Positions 1 to 10,947 of a DNA stretch of 64,000 nucleotides are shown one piece after another (the first letter of the stretch is position 1; each line of letters opens with the position of its first letter). Under the pieces are notes generated by a model. The model was not told where the DNA came from and did not search any database. It saw only the letters and a list, made by a program, of their open reading frames with translations. The stretch comes from Prorocentrum cordatum (Eukaryota; Sar; Dinophyceae; Prorocentrales; Prorocentraceae), in NCBI GenBank assembly GCA_963575745.1, contig CAUYUJ010003891.1:360693-424692 (forward strand), read 5' to 3'. The translations under genes were made by a program, and so were the position numbers.

Positions 1-714
1 GTGGCGACGAGATCTTCCAAGCAGCAAGAATCTCGAAACAACGGTGCAGCCCTGCCCCCGCTCCCAACTACACACAAAGAGTGAACCAAGCAAGAGTGTC
101 AGTGACCCTTGTGGTGCGCGGCCTTAGAAGGCTGCGGGTGGTGTGGGGTGGGGGGATGAGGGGCGGATCCAAGCGCGCGTGCCAATGCTAGGGATACCCA
201 TGTGGGCCCGCATCAAAGGTCACTCTGGCGAAGGCTCACTCTTCCAGTGGAACCGACGATGCGATCTTTCCAATCCGCGGCCCCTTCAGGAGGTCCCGAC
301 GGATCCCCCAAAGCCAATTTTGTGCCCCCGGATCCACTTCTGATGATCCCCAGGGCCGAAGACGGCCCGTGGGTCCAAAAGAAAAAAAAAACTCAGCTGG
401 ATTTCGGAGGCGCACTAGCCCAGGTTGGTCAGCGCACACCCGGGTCAACCAGGGTCACGTCGCGAACCCAGGCCGGCCTCTCCGTAGCTCCCGAGCCCGG
501 GCCCGCGGAGGGCGGAAAAGGGGAATCGGCCTCCTGTGGCTCCTGAGCTTGGGTCCTGGAAGAGATCAGCTGACCCCCGCTGGCGCTGACCGCCGTTACG
601 TGAGCCCCGAACCGTAAGGAAGGAATAACGCTCGTGAAAGGCTTAACGACTTCTGCCGTCCTTCGACCCGCGCTGGAGCGGCCGCGAAGTGCTCGAACTC
701 TCCCTGGAGATCTC
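1..714. other. no gene recognised
   Basis: Open frames occur on both strands but overlap one another, are proline/arginine rich and show no recognisable motif. I see no repeat or RNA gene here. Confidence 0.5.
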
Positions 715-797
715 TGGATTTACCTGGATTTACCAAGATTCATCTAGATTTACCTGGACTTACCTCGATTTAGCTGCATCTACCTGGGTTTATCTGG
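715..797 (+). repeat. 10-bp tandem repeat
   Basis: About eight head-to-tail copies of a 10-mer with consensus TGGATTTACC. Copies start at 715, 725, 735 and so on every 10 bases, and diverge at one to four positions. There are no length changes between copies, so the register is intact. Confidence 0.85.
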
Positions 798-1371
798 CTC
801 GATTCTCACAGGTCGATTGGCGAAAAGTCGACAAGCCCTAAGGGAAACGCCCAGGAGCTGAAAAACCCAATCCCCTGGACGCCTGGGCCACGCGCAGCAG
901 CCGATCCTCCCCCCTCCACTTCCTCCGCCCTCCCGGCGACGACGGCCAACCTCGGCCGCACCAGGAGTCTTCCGGAGCGAGCAGGCGCCTCTCTGGCAGG
1001 TTATGCCAGGCCGTCGTGGCTACACAGGTGACACCTTTTCACGCGCATGTGTCGCCCAATCGTACGGCTGGAACAAGGACACAATAACATCTAGCAAGAA
1101 CATGAGACCCTCCGCGGGCCAAAGTACCCCAAACCATAAGGACGTCGAGGATGCCCTTCCGAGGTGTCCCCGACCTTCACTTCCGAGCCAACGTGCGTAA
1201 GTACGCATCTGGTTCAGCCCCCAGCCTAAAGCCTTCGGCTGGACAGCCTAAAGCCCAATCGTACTGGCTGACTTTTCCTTGATGCACACCTGGCTCCAGA
1301 CGCTCCCCTGAAGCAGTGCAAACGACACGCGGTGGGGGGACACATCGACCTGCCATCGACCGTACACTGGG

Positions 1372-1757
1372 CATCGCTCGGACGTCCATGCCCTGTGCTC
1401 TTTTTGGCTTCGTGCGTGGCTTCTTCGCCAAATGATCGAGGATGCTCCTCCATGGTCCTCGCCGAGGAAAACATGCACACGTCCGAGCGATGCCGAGTGC
1501 ATCGCCGCCAAATCGGCCGTATGCCCCGGAGAGCGAGCCCCCACGCTCCAGGGCGGGGGCCTGGCTACCGAGCTTGAGCGGGCGATCGGAGGTCCATGCG
1601 TTCCGCCATGGGCGCATCCCCCCCTCGCCATCGCTCGGACGTCCATTCCGTGTGCCTTTCTCGGTTTCGTGCGTGGTTTTTTCGCCAAGTGATCGAGGAT
1701 GCTCCTCGATGGTCCTCGCCGAAGAAAAAATGCACACGTCCGAGCGATACCGAGCCC
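1372..1757 (+). repeat. pair of ~130-bp direct repeats
   Basis: The stretch 1372-1504 recurs at 1628-1757 with about 85-90% identity by eye. Both copies run from a TCGCTCGGACGTCCAT block through TGATCGAGGATGCTCCTC to CACACGTCCGAGCGAT. The intervening ~120 bp is unrelated. Frames reading through both copies on either strand look like shadows of the repeat, not genes. Confidence 0.8.
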
Positions 1758-1759
1758 CT

Positions 1760-2649
1760 TCCTTTATGGCTCCCCCCCGCCCGCGCCCCGCCACGACGGT
1801 GGCAACCGCTGGCGGCGCTGCCGTTGGAGCCGGGAGGGGCATGCCTGGGGTGGCGGGCGGGCGGTGGAGAGAAGTTCGAGGATCGTTGTGCTGTTCTTCG
1901 CTCTTTCTGGGCCGCCTGGGAGCTTCTCGCCTCCACGGCTGGGTCCGCCTCGAAATTCTAGTCAGACCGCACTCTTGGAACAGTCGGGGATCGATCTTTG
2001 AGAGGTGAAGGGGGGGAGCAGGAGGCGGAGGAGGGGGAGTGAGCAGAGGGAGGAGAAGGGATGCTAAGGCTTAGATAAGGGCCAGGAAGAAGGGAGGAAG
2101 GGAGAAATGGAGGGGGCGAGATAGAAAAATGGAGAGACAGGGGAGAGAACGATAGAGAGAGAGAGATAGAGATACATAGAGAGAGAGAGAGAAAGATAGG
2201 GAGAGAGGGCAGATACAAGCACGAGGGGCTTGATGACTGTATTGGACCTAGTCTCGGAGCTGGTTCGAATGAAAATCTGGAATCGATTGGCAAGCAGCTA
2301 GAGAGGAGGGCGACCCTACTTCGGTTACAACCACCCCTGGCTCTGGAACAGAAGCTACCTCGCTTACAAGCAATACGTCGTAGCAAACTGGCTAAATTAA
2401 GCGTTGAGGATTCAACGCGCCATCGTGATGGGGACCAAATGAAACACCCGCCCATGGCAATGTAATCCCACCAGCTCTCTGGGCGTAGGTCGTTCAACGA
2501 ACTAATGTCTTCTCTCTACCAAAACCCTCCTTCCCCTGCTCGGAGAAAAGGTTTGCCCTCCACTATTTCACAAAAGGAATACTACCCTCCTCTCTCTCCT
2601 GATGACGTCCGGAAGATGTTCGGACCCCCGCGCCTGGCCTTATTTTCAA
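1760..2649. other. no gene recognised; (GA)n tract at 2130-2216
   Basis: The stretch is purine-rich on + with an imperfect GAGA microsatellite at about 2130-2216. A Ser/Leu-rich frame on the opposite strand is the translation of this tract. Nothing else is supported. Confidence 0.55.
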
Positions 2650-2745
2650 GCTTCCGCTCGTTCCGAATCGTGCTCCCGCTGCAGCGCTGGCCGCATTTTC
2701 GCGCTTCCGCTCGTTCCGAATCGTGCTCCCGCTGCAGCGCTGGCC
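2650..2745 (+). repeat. 53-bp tandem duplication
   Basis: A 43-base block (GCTTCCGCTCGTTCCG to GCAGCGCTGGCC) at 2650-2692 is repeated without change at 2703-2745, giving a 53-bp period. The absence of differences suggests a recent duplication. Confidence 0.9.
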
Positions 2746-3063
2746 TTCCTTCCAAATGGGCCTCAAAATCTAAAACATGCCCCCCCCGACAACACCATCG
2801 GAAGTGATTCCACATTCGGTGTCGATTCGTTAATCTTTTAGGCCGCCGTCGTCGTCGTTGTCGCGTCCAGGAAGTATCAAGCAGGAGCTCCGTTTCTGCT
2901 TTGAGAAGGCGATATTGAAAGCAGAGCCAAGCCAGCGGGTGCTCTCTGTCAGCCCCGCCTTGTGTGGAGCTTTTCGGGGAGCCCAAGGAGCTAGGCATGG
3001 AGCCACGACTCCACACCGGCCCAGACCTCTCGAAGACGATCCACTTACCCTCCAAGGAACCTG

Positions 3064-3240
3064 GCGCCATGCCATGACATGCTGTGCGGTGTTGTGTTCT
3101 GCGCCGCTGTGTGATGCCATGCTTTGCGTTGCAGTGCTTTGTGATGCAATGCTTCACTGCGCAATGCGACGCCATGCTATGGCATGCTACGCTCTGCCGT
3201 GCTCTTCTACTCGATGCCATGCCGTGCTCTACCATGCATC
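3064..3240 (+). repeat. degenerate ATGC-type pentamer repeat
   Basis: A run of loosely repeated TGCCATGC, TGCTTTGC and TGCGATGC words with roughly 5-bp periodicity. The Cys/Met/Ala-rich translations in all frames follow from this and are not taken as genes. Confidence 0.75.
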
Positions 3241-3417
3241 GCGTACCCTGTCGCGATCACTGCCCTGCTCGACATCCGACTGTGCGAATAGGGAGGAGAT
3301 CTATGCCATCGTAAAAGATAGGAGGGACGGGTAGGACGTCAGATATGACGCGGGCGCACCTAGCTCGCCCTACCCCCTCCCCTGGACCTGGAAGAGGGGG
3401 GGCCCAGGTGTCAGAGG

Positions 3418-4345
3418 GTGCTCTTTGGTCCGAGAGGGCTCAGAGAGGGCCTCCGCGAGGCCAAAATGGTCTCCAAGATGGGTTCAGACAGACACCTCAG
3501 GACGGCTCAGGATAGCCTCCGACGCACATCCGAGGGGCCTCAAGATGGCCCCAGGATGGTTTCCAGTGCCCGCCGAGCCCTCCGAGGGTTTCCCACAAGA
3601 GGCCAAAATGACTCCGAAACATAAGGAAAGTCAATGTTGTTTACCTTCTCGCTTTTTCGCTTCCGATGGGCTGTTGAAGCCTCAAGATGGCGACAGTACG
3701 GCCCAAGAGGGCCCCGAGACGCCATGTTTGAGCCTCCAAAGGGGGGGAACCGAATTCATAAACCCCTGTTTTTGAGCCATGGGGCCCTGGAGGCCTCCCA
3801 GACCCCCCCAATGAGCCCCAAGAGGGTCCCAAGACCCTCAACACGAGCCCCAAGAGGGCTCCAAGAGTGCGCAAAGAGGCTCCACGGGGACCCCAAGAGA
3901 GCCCCGAAGATGGCCTTAGTCGTCCTTGAAGAACCCCTCACAACAACAGAATTCCAAAGCCCGGCTTCTCATCCTCTCTGTCATCGTTTGGTCCTTTCCT
4001 CCTCCTTTTCTGCCTCCTGCCTCCTTCTCCTCCTCCTCCGCATCCTCCTCCTCCTCATCATCAGCAGCAGCATCACCCTCGTGCCGCATTCCTCCTCCTC
4101 CTCTTCTTCCCCCTCTTCTTCCTTTTCGTTTTCATTATTATCCTCCTCCTCCTGCTCCTCTTCCTCCCCGTCCTTCTGCTACCCCCAAGATGGGTCCAGG
4201 AGGTCGAACGTGGCTCAATATAACATCCGACAAACCTCCAAGAGGCCTCAAGACAGCCTCAAGAGAAGGCCCAAGGTAGCTGAGCATGGCTCAAGACAGT
4301 TCCGACAGCTACTAGCCAAACGTGGCTCAAGATAACATCAAATAG
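3418..4345 (+). repeat. degenerate CCAAGAGGCC repeats and a CTC/TCC tract
   Basis: Words such as CCCAAGAGGGCCCCAAGA, CCTCAAGATGGC and GGCTCAAGAC recur irregularly every 15-35 bases at 3418-3960 and 4190-4345. A pyrimidine microsatellite (CTC/TCC) lies at about 3995-4190. The same family is seen near 8070-8190 and 42480-42800. Confidence 0.65.
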
Positions 4346-4377
4346 GCCTCAAGAAAACTTCCGATCGTGTCTGGATG

Positions 4378-4500
4378 GGCTGACAAGGATATGTTTTTTT
4401 CGGTCGGCGGCTCCGAGGCGGCGGACAGGGAGCGGAAGGCGTCGTCTGGGCCAGCAGGCTGACAGGGATACTTTTTTGGTTCGCGGCTCCAAGGAGAAAC
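4378..4500 (+). repeat. short direct repeat pair, ~79-bp period
   Basis: A block GGCTGACAAGGATATGTTTT followed by GCGGCTCC near 4378-4411 recurs with changes near 4457-4491. This is an imperfect tandem duplication with no coding signal. Confidence 0.55.
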
Positions 4501-4889
4501 CCAGGGAGCGGGCACAACGTCCGGGGCGCGGTACGATGTAAATTGGCCGCAGTGGCGTATGCACATGCCAGGAACAAAATGCCCCTCATTGAAACGCAGA
4601 CAGCGTCAGCGGGTGACCGGCACAGAGGTGCGGTAACTGGCGGTGGAACGGGGGGGAAAAGTCGCACTTGCGGCGCCAAGCTCCAGCCGACCCACAAACC
4701 TAGGAGAGGCCAGGACAAGCGAGAGGCGCAGTGCAGAACGAAGGTCCGAATGGCCATTGCCAAGCGAAGCCTGCATGCTAGGGCACAGTGCCGGGCAGAC
4801 CGCGGCCACGGAAGGGGGGGAGAAAAGCGAGAGCAAGCGACAACCACAGGCACATTGCGGTACCATGAGAAACGATGGTGCGGCAAGAG

Positions 4890-5680
4890 AGGCCTGTCTC
4901 GTCAAGGCTCACTGTAGCTACAAGGTAGATGATCCGCGTCGAAGCCATTCAGTAGACGAACCACTGGTGGGCGTTCACGAGGTAGGCCACCTTCAGCCGA
5001 AGCCAGTGCGTGCACACCGTATCCGACTCTCGCAGTTCGGGGGCAAAACGATGTAAAGTACGGAAACGGGCTGTGCAGACTGCTCTGCAAGGGGAACGAC
5101 CACAAACTGCAGAAGGCTGAACCACTCAAAGCAGGGCCGCTCCCAGAACGAGGCCATACATCGGGTGTCACCGAGTGTATGGATGACGGCAGCGCCCGAC
5201 CCACCTTCTTGCCAGTAGCCAGTGCGTGCGCATCGTCTCCGACACAATCGTACGGGGGCGCAGCGATGCAAGGTATCGACGGGCTGGTGGCCAGGGCTGC
5301 GCTGGAGAGGCGACCGCGGGCTGCAAAGGCTGAACTATTCACTGCAGGGTCGCACTCTTCCGAAGGTGTGGCTGATCTGAGCGCCAACCGGTACGAAAAC
5401 CACTGGTGTGCGCTCATGAGGCTGAGCCATCTCCAGCCGGTAGCCAGTGTATGCACATCGTACCCGGCTCACGCAGTTCGGGGGCGCAGCGATGTGAGTA
5501 CTAACGAGGGTTGGTGGCCGGGGCGGCTTTATAGCTGCGCCGAGAAGTGCGACACGAACTTGGACCGCGGAAGGCTGAACCATTCGATGCGGGGCCGCAG
5601 ACTTGACGAAGCCACAGCCACAGCCACAGCCACTTCCCACCTCCGCGCCACCTGAGCAGCAGCCAGATGTCACCGCTGCC
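4890..5680 (+). repeat. about three degenerate tandem units of ~215-240 bp
   Basis: Two landmarks recur in order. One is a GGCTGAACCA-type block near 5113, 5328 and 5570. The other is an AGCCAGTGCGTGC-type block followed by CAGTTCGGGGGC near 4995, 5217 and 5440. Spacing is about 215-240 bp and units differ at many positions, so the array is old. Between 5680 and 6300 I see no repeat or gene. Confidence 0.65.
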
Positions 5681-6299
5681 AGGGCATACAGGTGGCTTTC
5701 AGCTGTCGAGCTGCAGGTATACTGGTCGCTGGCAGCGTGCTGTTAAACCACTGCTTCCTTGTAGTAGAAAGGTGGTTGGGCCAGCGACGAGGGTCCGAAA
5801 CATCCTGGGCAGGTACCAAGGCGGGCGCTCATCAAGGGCCGAGGCAAACTTCCCAGCTGATTGGTGGGGGGCGCAGCCGGAAGCCGCAAAGCCATTGTGA
5901 ATGAATGACAGGGATACGCGAAGCGTCAACAATTCAACACAACGCGAGGGAACTTAATCCGACGCTGGTTAGACCAATGCCGGCTAGTGGAAAGCGGTAT
6001 ATAAGGCAGTTTACCACCAGAGCGTCGCTTTTTGGCGGGCTCAGGCGACATTATCTGAACCACTCGTTCTCAATGGTTCATACCTGTGAACTTGGACCAG
6101 CGCTCCACCAGTAGGCCTTCGGCCCTACGGCTTAGGGGATGCAATCACGTGAGTTGCACATCGATACCATAGTATGAGCGAGCGCGTTTCACGGGCGCTT
6201 GCCTTGGGAACCTTCGGCGGCGCGTTTCGAACCGGGGGCTGGCCCCCCAACAAAAAAATCGGCGCCGCCGACCAGAACCAGGGGGGCTCCCCTCCTCTC

Positions 6300-7400
6300 T
6301 AACCCCCCTCCCTCCCGAACACCCCCCCCCTCCCCTCCCAAGGTGTGTGGGGGGTTCCAAACCCCCTCTACCCCCTGGCGCTGGCCGGCGCAGCGCCAAC
6401 GCATCGACGACCCCGCGCCGGCGCTGGCGGCGGCCAGCAGCGCCGACGGCGGGGACGCAGCGACGATGACCAGAGAGGACCCAGAGGCCGCAGAGGGAGC
6501 ACACAAATCGCCATATCGAGCCCTCGCATGCTCCTCAGACGCCCCCGAGACCCTTCTGACGAGACCTCAAGAGGCATCCATTAGAACTCTGACGCTTTGC
6601 CCAAACGCAGTGGCGGGAAGAGCCGAAGGCCACACCACCACCACCACCGCCACCACAGACCACCATACCAACACCATCACCGCCACCACCACAACCACTA
6701 CAACCACCACAACCCACCATCACCACAACCACCACCATCACCACAAACCACCTCACCACCACCACCACCACCACCAAAAACGCCACCACCACCAGCACCA
6801 CCACTACCCACCACAACCCACCACCACCACCACAAACCACCACACCATTACCACCATCATCACCACCACCGCCACAACCACTATCATCACTACAACCCAC
6901 CACCAACACCAACACCACCACCACAACCCACCACGCCACCACCACAACCACAACCACCACCACCACTATCACCACCACCACCCACCACCCCCACAAACAC
7001 CACTACCAGCAGCAGCACCACCACCAACACCACAGCCCACCACCACCACCACCACTAACCACCAGGCCACCATCACCACCGCCACCACCACGACCACCAC
7101 CATCACCACCTCGACCAACCACCACCACCAAACCACCACACAACCACCACCACCACAGCCACCACCACCACTACCACAACGGCTCACCACCGCCACCACC
7201 ACCACCAATACAACAACCCACCACCACTACCACCACCATCACCACAATCGACCACACCACTACCACCGCCACAACCACCACCACTACAACCAGCAGCACA
7301 ACCCACCACCACCACAACCACCACAAACCACCTCACCACCACCACCACCGCCACTACCACAACCACCAGCACCCCCGCCGCCGCCGCCAGCCGCCGCCGA
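6300..7400 (+). repeat. (CAC/CCA)n microsatellite region
   Basis: A C-rich stretch at 6300-6370 is followed from about 6632 to 7375 by an imperfect CAC/CCA repeat. It produces long His/Pro/Thr frames on + and Val/Gly frames on -. No interruption looks like unique coding sequence. Confidence 0.9.
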
Positions 7401-8240
7401 CGCCGGCGCCGCCGGCCCGAGGAGAGGGGGAGAGGAGCGGTTCCAACCCCCCCCTCCAAGCGACCACAGAACGCGCTCTCTCCATAGTATCGAAGTCCTG
7501 CCACGCCAAGTCAATCCCGAAAACTGGGGACTCGCAACGATGGCGCTAAAGCCAGGGTTGTGTCCCTGGCAGGCCGCCGTCTGAGAAGGAAACTCCGCTC
7601 CGTCGCGCTTGCAACAAATCCTGCAACTCCATCAATTGATCTTTAGCTAGCCGAGAAGCCTTGTCCTGAGGCGTGGTTTGGATGACCGAAGAGTTTGAAA
7701 TCATGATGCGTCCTATCAATTCGGGTGGCGCTGGTGGAAGGAAGCGGAAGGAACGGCGGAGGAAGAGGACCCCCCTGCGCCAGCAAGGAAACATCGCTCT
7801 CCGCCTCTACACGCCCGAACGACCCCCTTCCAAGGGGGGTGCCGTCATGAGTCGCGCTCGTGGGGGTCTCTGGGTGAGAGTCAGCGAGACAGCCTGATGC
7901 GCTCCCGTTGGGATATTGTCCCCTCCCCTGCCCCCGCCTCTAGAGTCTGGACCGAGGTCTCGCGAGGGGCTGGAGCGTCCAAAATAGTAGAAGCTTAGGC
8001 AGGCCAGGCTACCCTTCAATATTGCACCACGTGGCCATGCATTGCTTAACATACCATTCCTCCAACACGCCGCAAGATGACTCCAAGATCGCCCAAAGGA
8101 GCCCCAAGAAAGGCCAACGAACGGCTCCACGATGGCCAAACCGGCCACCCAAGATCGCCTTACGAGCGTCCCAAGAGACGCTTGTTTGAGCTAGCGAGGA
8201 ACATTGCTGATTCACGCCGCCCGTGTTTAATCGATGTCCT
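7400..8240. other. no gene recognised
   Basis: Only overlapping frames without motifs are seen. The degenerate CCAAGA-type repeat appears at about 8070-8190. Confidence 0.5.
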
Positions 8241-8249
8241 GTACCTTCG

Positions 8250-8345
8250 CCGCCTCCTCCTCCTCCTCCTCCTCCTCCTCCTCGTTTTCTTGTCCTTCCT
8301 TCTCCTCCTCCTCCTCCTCCTCCTCCTCCTCTTCCCTCCGTTTCA
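8250..8345 (+). repeat. (CTC)n microsatellite
   Basis: Nearly pure CTC triplets in two blocks. They lie just upstream of the broken retrotransposon. Confidence 0.9.
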
Positions 8346-8510
8346 TCCCTCCTCCTCGCTTCATCCCTCCTCTGCATTCTGTCTCAGGCGCTTCACACTG
8401 TAACAACATGTGGCCAGAGCCCTGCGCCTCCACGTTGGCGCTTGAAGTGTATCCAGTCTCCTGGCCGTGTCGCCAGTCGATCTGGACAGCTGAAGCGAGG
8501 CAACAGAGTC

Positions 8511-9381
8511 TATGGCGGCACGGGTATGGTCCACATGCGCGGGCTGCCACACATCTGAGTGGAACAAAACCCTCGCCAAGAGGGACACCCGCTCCTCGAA
8601 GCGCAACAAGATGGTCAATGTGTACAAGTCCAAGAACGGGAAACATGGTGGCAAGGAGGTGACGACGCACCAGCATGCTCAGCCTGGGCTCACGGCGCCA
8701 CCGGCAGTCGCAACCAAGGACAGGGTGGACGTCAAGTCCATGCTCACGAATCTCATCAGGACCACCTAGGATTTGTCGGTCAAGAAAGCGCTCCTCGACC
8801 AGCTGACGCAGCTCGAAAAGGAAAGCCTGACGGGTGGCAAGGAGGTCCCAGCGGCAAAGCGGTGAGGAAACCTGACGATGCATGGAGTGACGTGAACGGT
8901 CGGCACGATCCAGCCGTCAGCCAAGTGGTTCGAGTACGTGAGCAGCTTGCCACGGCGGAAATCAGGGAGGCGATCTTGGCGAAGGAGCTCGTGCTTGCGG
9001 AAACGAGCAAGAGGCTTACGGCCGGGGCGTTTGCTCGCGAGGTCGGCGTCGCGGACGAGCTGCGTGCGGCAGATACACATCCGACGTCGGACGCCACGTA
9101 ATGGGACCTTATCTACGACGAAGCCTTCTCCGCAGACCTCGACGAGCTTCGGTGCGAGGAGGAGGAGGAGGAGGTTCGCAAGCAGCTCTGGCAGCTAGGC
9201 GCTGAGCTCTAGGGAGCTGAGGAGGCGCTGGCGAACAGGGGCTTGTTGGTGGATTCTTGGCGCAATAAAAACGAAGTGCTGCGGAAGAACATCACGGAGA
9301 GGCTCGCCAAGAACAGGTGCGCACTATACAGGGTGCTGCACCAGGTGGTGGTCGAGACGGAGCAGGCGGCGCGGCCCAGGG
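8511..9381 (+). pseudogene. ORF1-like 5' part of the non-LTR element
   Basis: Three consecutive pieces in different frames look protein-like. 8511-8769 has a Cys/His pair in STCAGCHTSEW and many lysines. 8930-9100 has VVRVREQLATAEIREAILAK and a helical character. 9100-9381 has an acidic EEEEEEVRKQLWQLGAEL and a basic helix around LRKNITERLAKNR. In-frame stops occur near 8767, 9100 and 9210. The predicted helices suggest a gag/ORF1 RNA-binding type protein, but no domain is diagnostic. The piece is cut at 9381 by the terminal-repeat insertion. Confidence 0.45.
9377..9381 (+). other. target-site duplication, left copy
   Basis: CAGGG at 9377-9381 is repeated at 10655-10659, directly outside the two ends of the terminal-repeat element. 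Confidence 0.8.
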
Positions 9382-9869
9382 AGAAGTTTGCCTGATGATT
9401 GACAAAACCGCTTGATGAGAGACAAGCGCCTTTGCAACGCTGAAGACAATATTATCGAAACAATGCAACAAAGTACAAGCAAGTGAATCGAAGATGGAAG
9501 ATGTGACAGCGAATACAACTTGTCGAAACACTGTAACAAGGGCACAACCATCTTTGAATTATGTGCCCACCCCCACGGGCCGAGTGCACCCATTATGGTG
9601 GGGTGTGTCTTGCCCGGGGACGCGCCTGCCTTAAGGGCTGCAGGCGCCCGTGGTCCGTTCCGTCTCCAGCGTGACGCGGGGCAGGCCGACGTTGACACGA
9701 ACGGCGCCTTTCTTTCCGACGTAGGGAAAACACCACGTGTAAAGCGCTCTGTGAGCTTCCTCTTGACACTGTGTCTGGCTTCAAGCACGGTAGCTGTACT
9801 TGCCAGAAGATGTCGAGCCAGGCTACTAAACCCTGACTATCTGGCCTTCGCAGAAGGGAGGAAACGACT
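9382..9869 (+). repeat. left terminal direct repeat of element 1
   Basis: 488 bp, matching 10154-10654 at roughly 93-94% by eye. The right copy has a 10-bp internal duplication (GGGGACGATC region near 10391) and a 3-bp insertion, which explains its 501-bp length. Confidence 0.85.
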
Positions 9870-10153
9870 GCCCCCTCTTTCGTGACATCGTCGGCACCTG
9901 GCGGCTTGGCCGCAGGTGCCCCCTTTTTCATCCTTTTTCCTTGAATGTCTGACCCCCCGCCCCCGTGACCAGAGCACTGACTGGAGCACAGGACGGCGGA
10001 GCCGACTTCGTATCCCGGTTCTCGGGCACCACAATCACAGCGCACGTGCGAAGCCCCCTCTTTGGTAAAGCGACCACTGCCACTACTCTGGCAGATGGGA
10101 AAAATGCTGCACCGCCGAAGACGAGCTCTTGGAGAGACTTTCGGCTGATAACC

Positions 10154-10654
10154 AGAAGTTTGCCTGATGGTTGACAAAATCGCTTGATGAGAGACAAGCG
10201 CCTGTGCAACATTGAATACAATATTATCGGAACAGCGCAACAAAGTACAAGCATGTGAACGGAATATGGAGAATGCGACAGCGAATACAACTTGTCGAAA
10301 CACTGTAACAAGGGCACAAGCATCTTTGAATTATGTGCCCCCCCCCACGGGCCGAGAACACCCATTATGGCGGGGTGTCTCTTGCCCGGGGACGATCGGG
10401 GACGCGCCTGCCTTAAGGGCTGCAGGCACCCGTGGTCCGTTCCGTCTCCAGCGTGACGCGTGGCAGGCCGACGTTGACACGAACGGCACCTTTCTTTCCG
10501 ACGTAGGGAAAACACCACGTGCAAAGCGCTCTGTGAGCTTCCTCTTGACACTGTGTCTGGCTTCAAGCACGGTAGCTGTACTTGCCAGAAGATGTCGAGC
10601 CAGGCTAGTAAACCCTGACTATCTGGCCTTCACAGCAGAAGGGAGGCAACGACT
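10154..10654 (+). repeat. right terminal direct repeat of element 1
   Basis: 501 bp, directly followed by the second copy of the CAGGG target duplication at 10655-10659. The divergence from the left copy indicates an old insertion. Confidence 0.85.
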
Positions 10655-10852
10655 CAGGGCGCTGCCCGGGCGGCCAATGCAGCAGGCAGCGGTGACGGTG
10701 CAGGCAGTGCGAGCTCGGCGGCGTCAGGGTCGGGCGCAGCTGCACAACCCAGCGGCGAACCAGACGAGGACGCTGCAGCACGCTTGCCTCAGGCCAAGCT
10801 TGCAGCACAGGCGGCAATCAAAGGCTGCGGGATCGACGTCGCAGTCCCGCAG
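10655..10852 (+). pseudogene. ORF1-like segment resuming after the insertion
   Basis: The frame beginning near 10660 reads a Gly/Ser/Ala-rich low-complexity linker, then ARLPQAKLAAQAAIKGCGID, and stops at a TGA at about 10850. It belongs to the same element as 8511-9381. Removing the insertion and one target copy brings the halves together, but one base out of phase, so a further frameshift has accumulated. Confidence 0.5.
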
Positions 10853-10947
10853 AAGTGAGAAGCGGCCAGACAGATCACAGCTGGAAGTCAGCAGGCGGCC
10901 GAGACTATCCCGCATGAGAATGAGGTAGAGGTGGGTTCGCAGTGTTA

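Larger units (their letters stand above)
9382..10654 (+). mobile_element. small element with terminal direct repeats (element 1)
   Basis: A 1273-bp insertion bounded by direct repeats at 9382-9869 and 10154-10654, with a 284-bp middle (9870-10153). The 5-bp sequence CAGGG flanks it on both sides, the mark of an integrase-type insertion. The repeats begin AGAAGTTTGCC and end AACGACT, so the ends are AG...CT rather than the usual TG...CA of retroviral-type LTRs. No protease, integrase, reverse transcriptase or clear primer-binding site is present, so it would be non-autonomous, like the TRIM class of miniature LTR elements. Frames inside it are shadows. Strand orientation is arbitrary. Confidence 0.75.

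Noticed and set aside
4208-4335. GGCTCAAGA words as spliced-leader relics
   Set aside because: They are part of the CCAAGAGGCC/CTCAAGA degenerate repeat and lack the CCGTAG half of the leader.
6199-7584. Long His/Pro/Thr-rich open frame
   Set aside because: It translates a CAC/CCA microsatellite. The flanks show no coding character and all frames are open.
9593-10566. Minus-strand frames through element 1 that look similar to each other
   Set aside because: They resemble one another only because they lie in the two terminal direct repeats.
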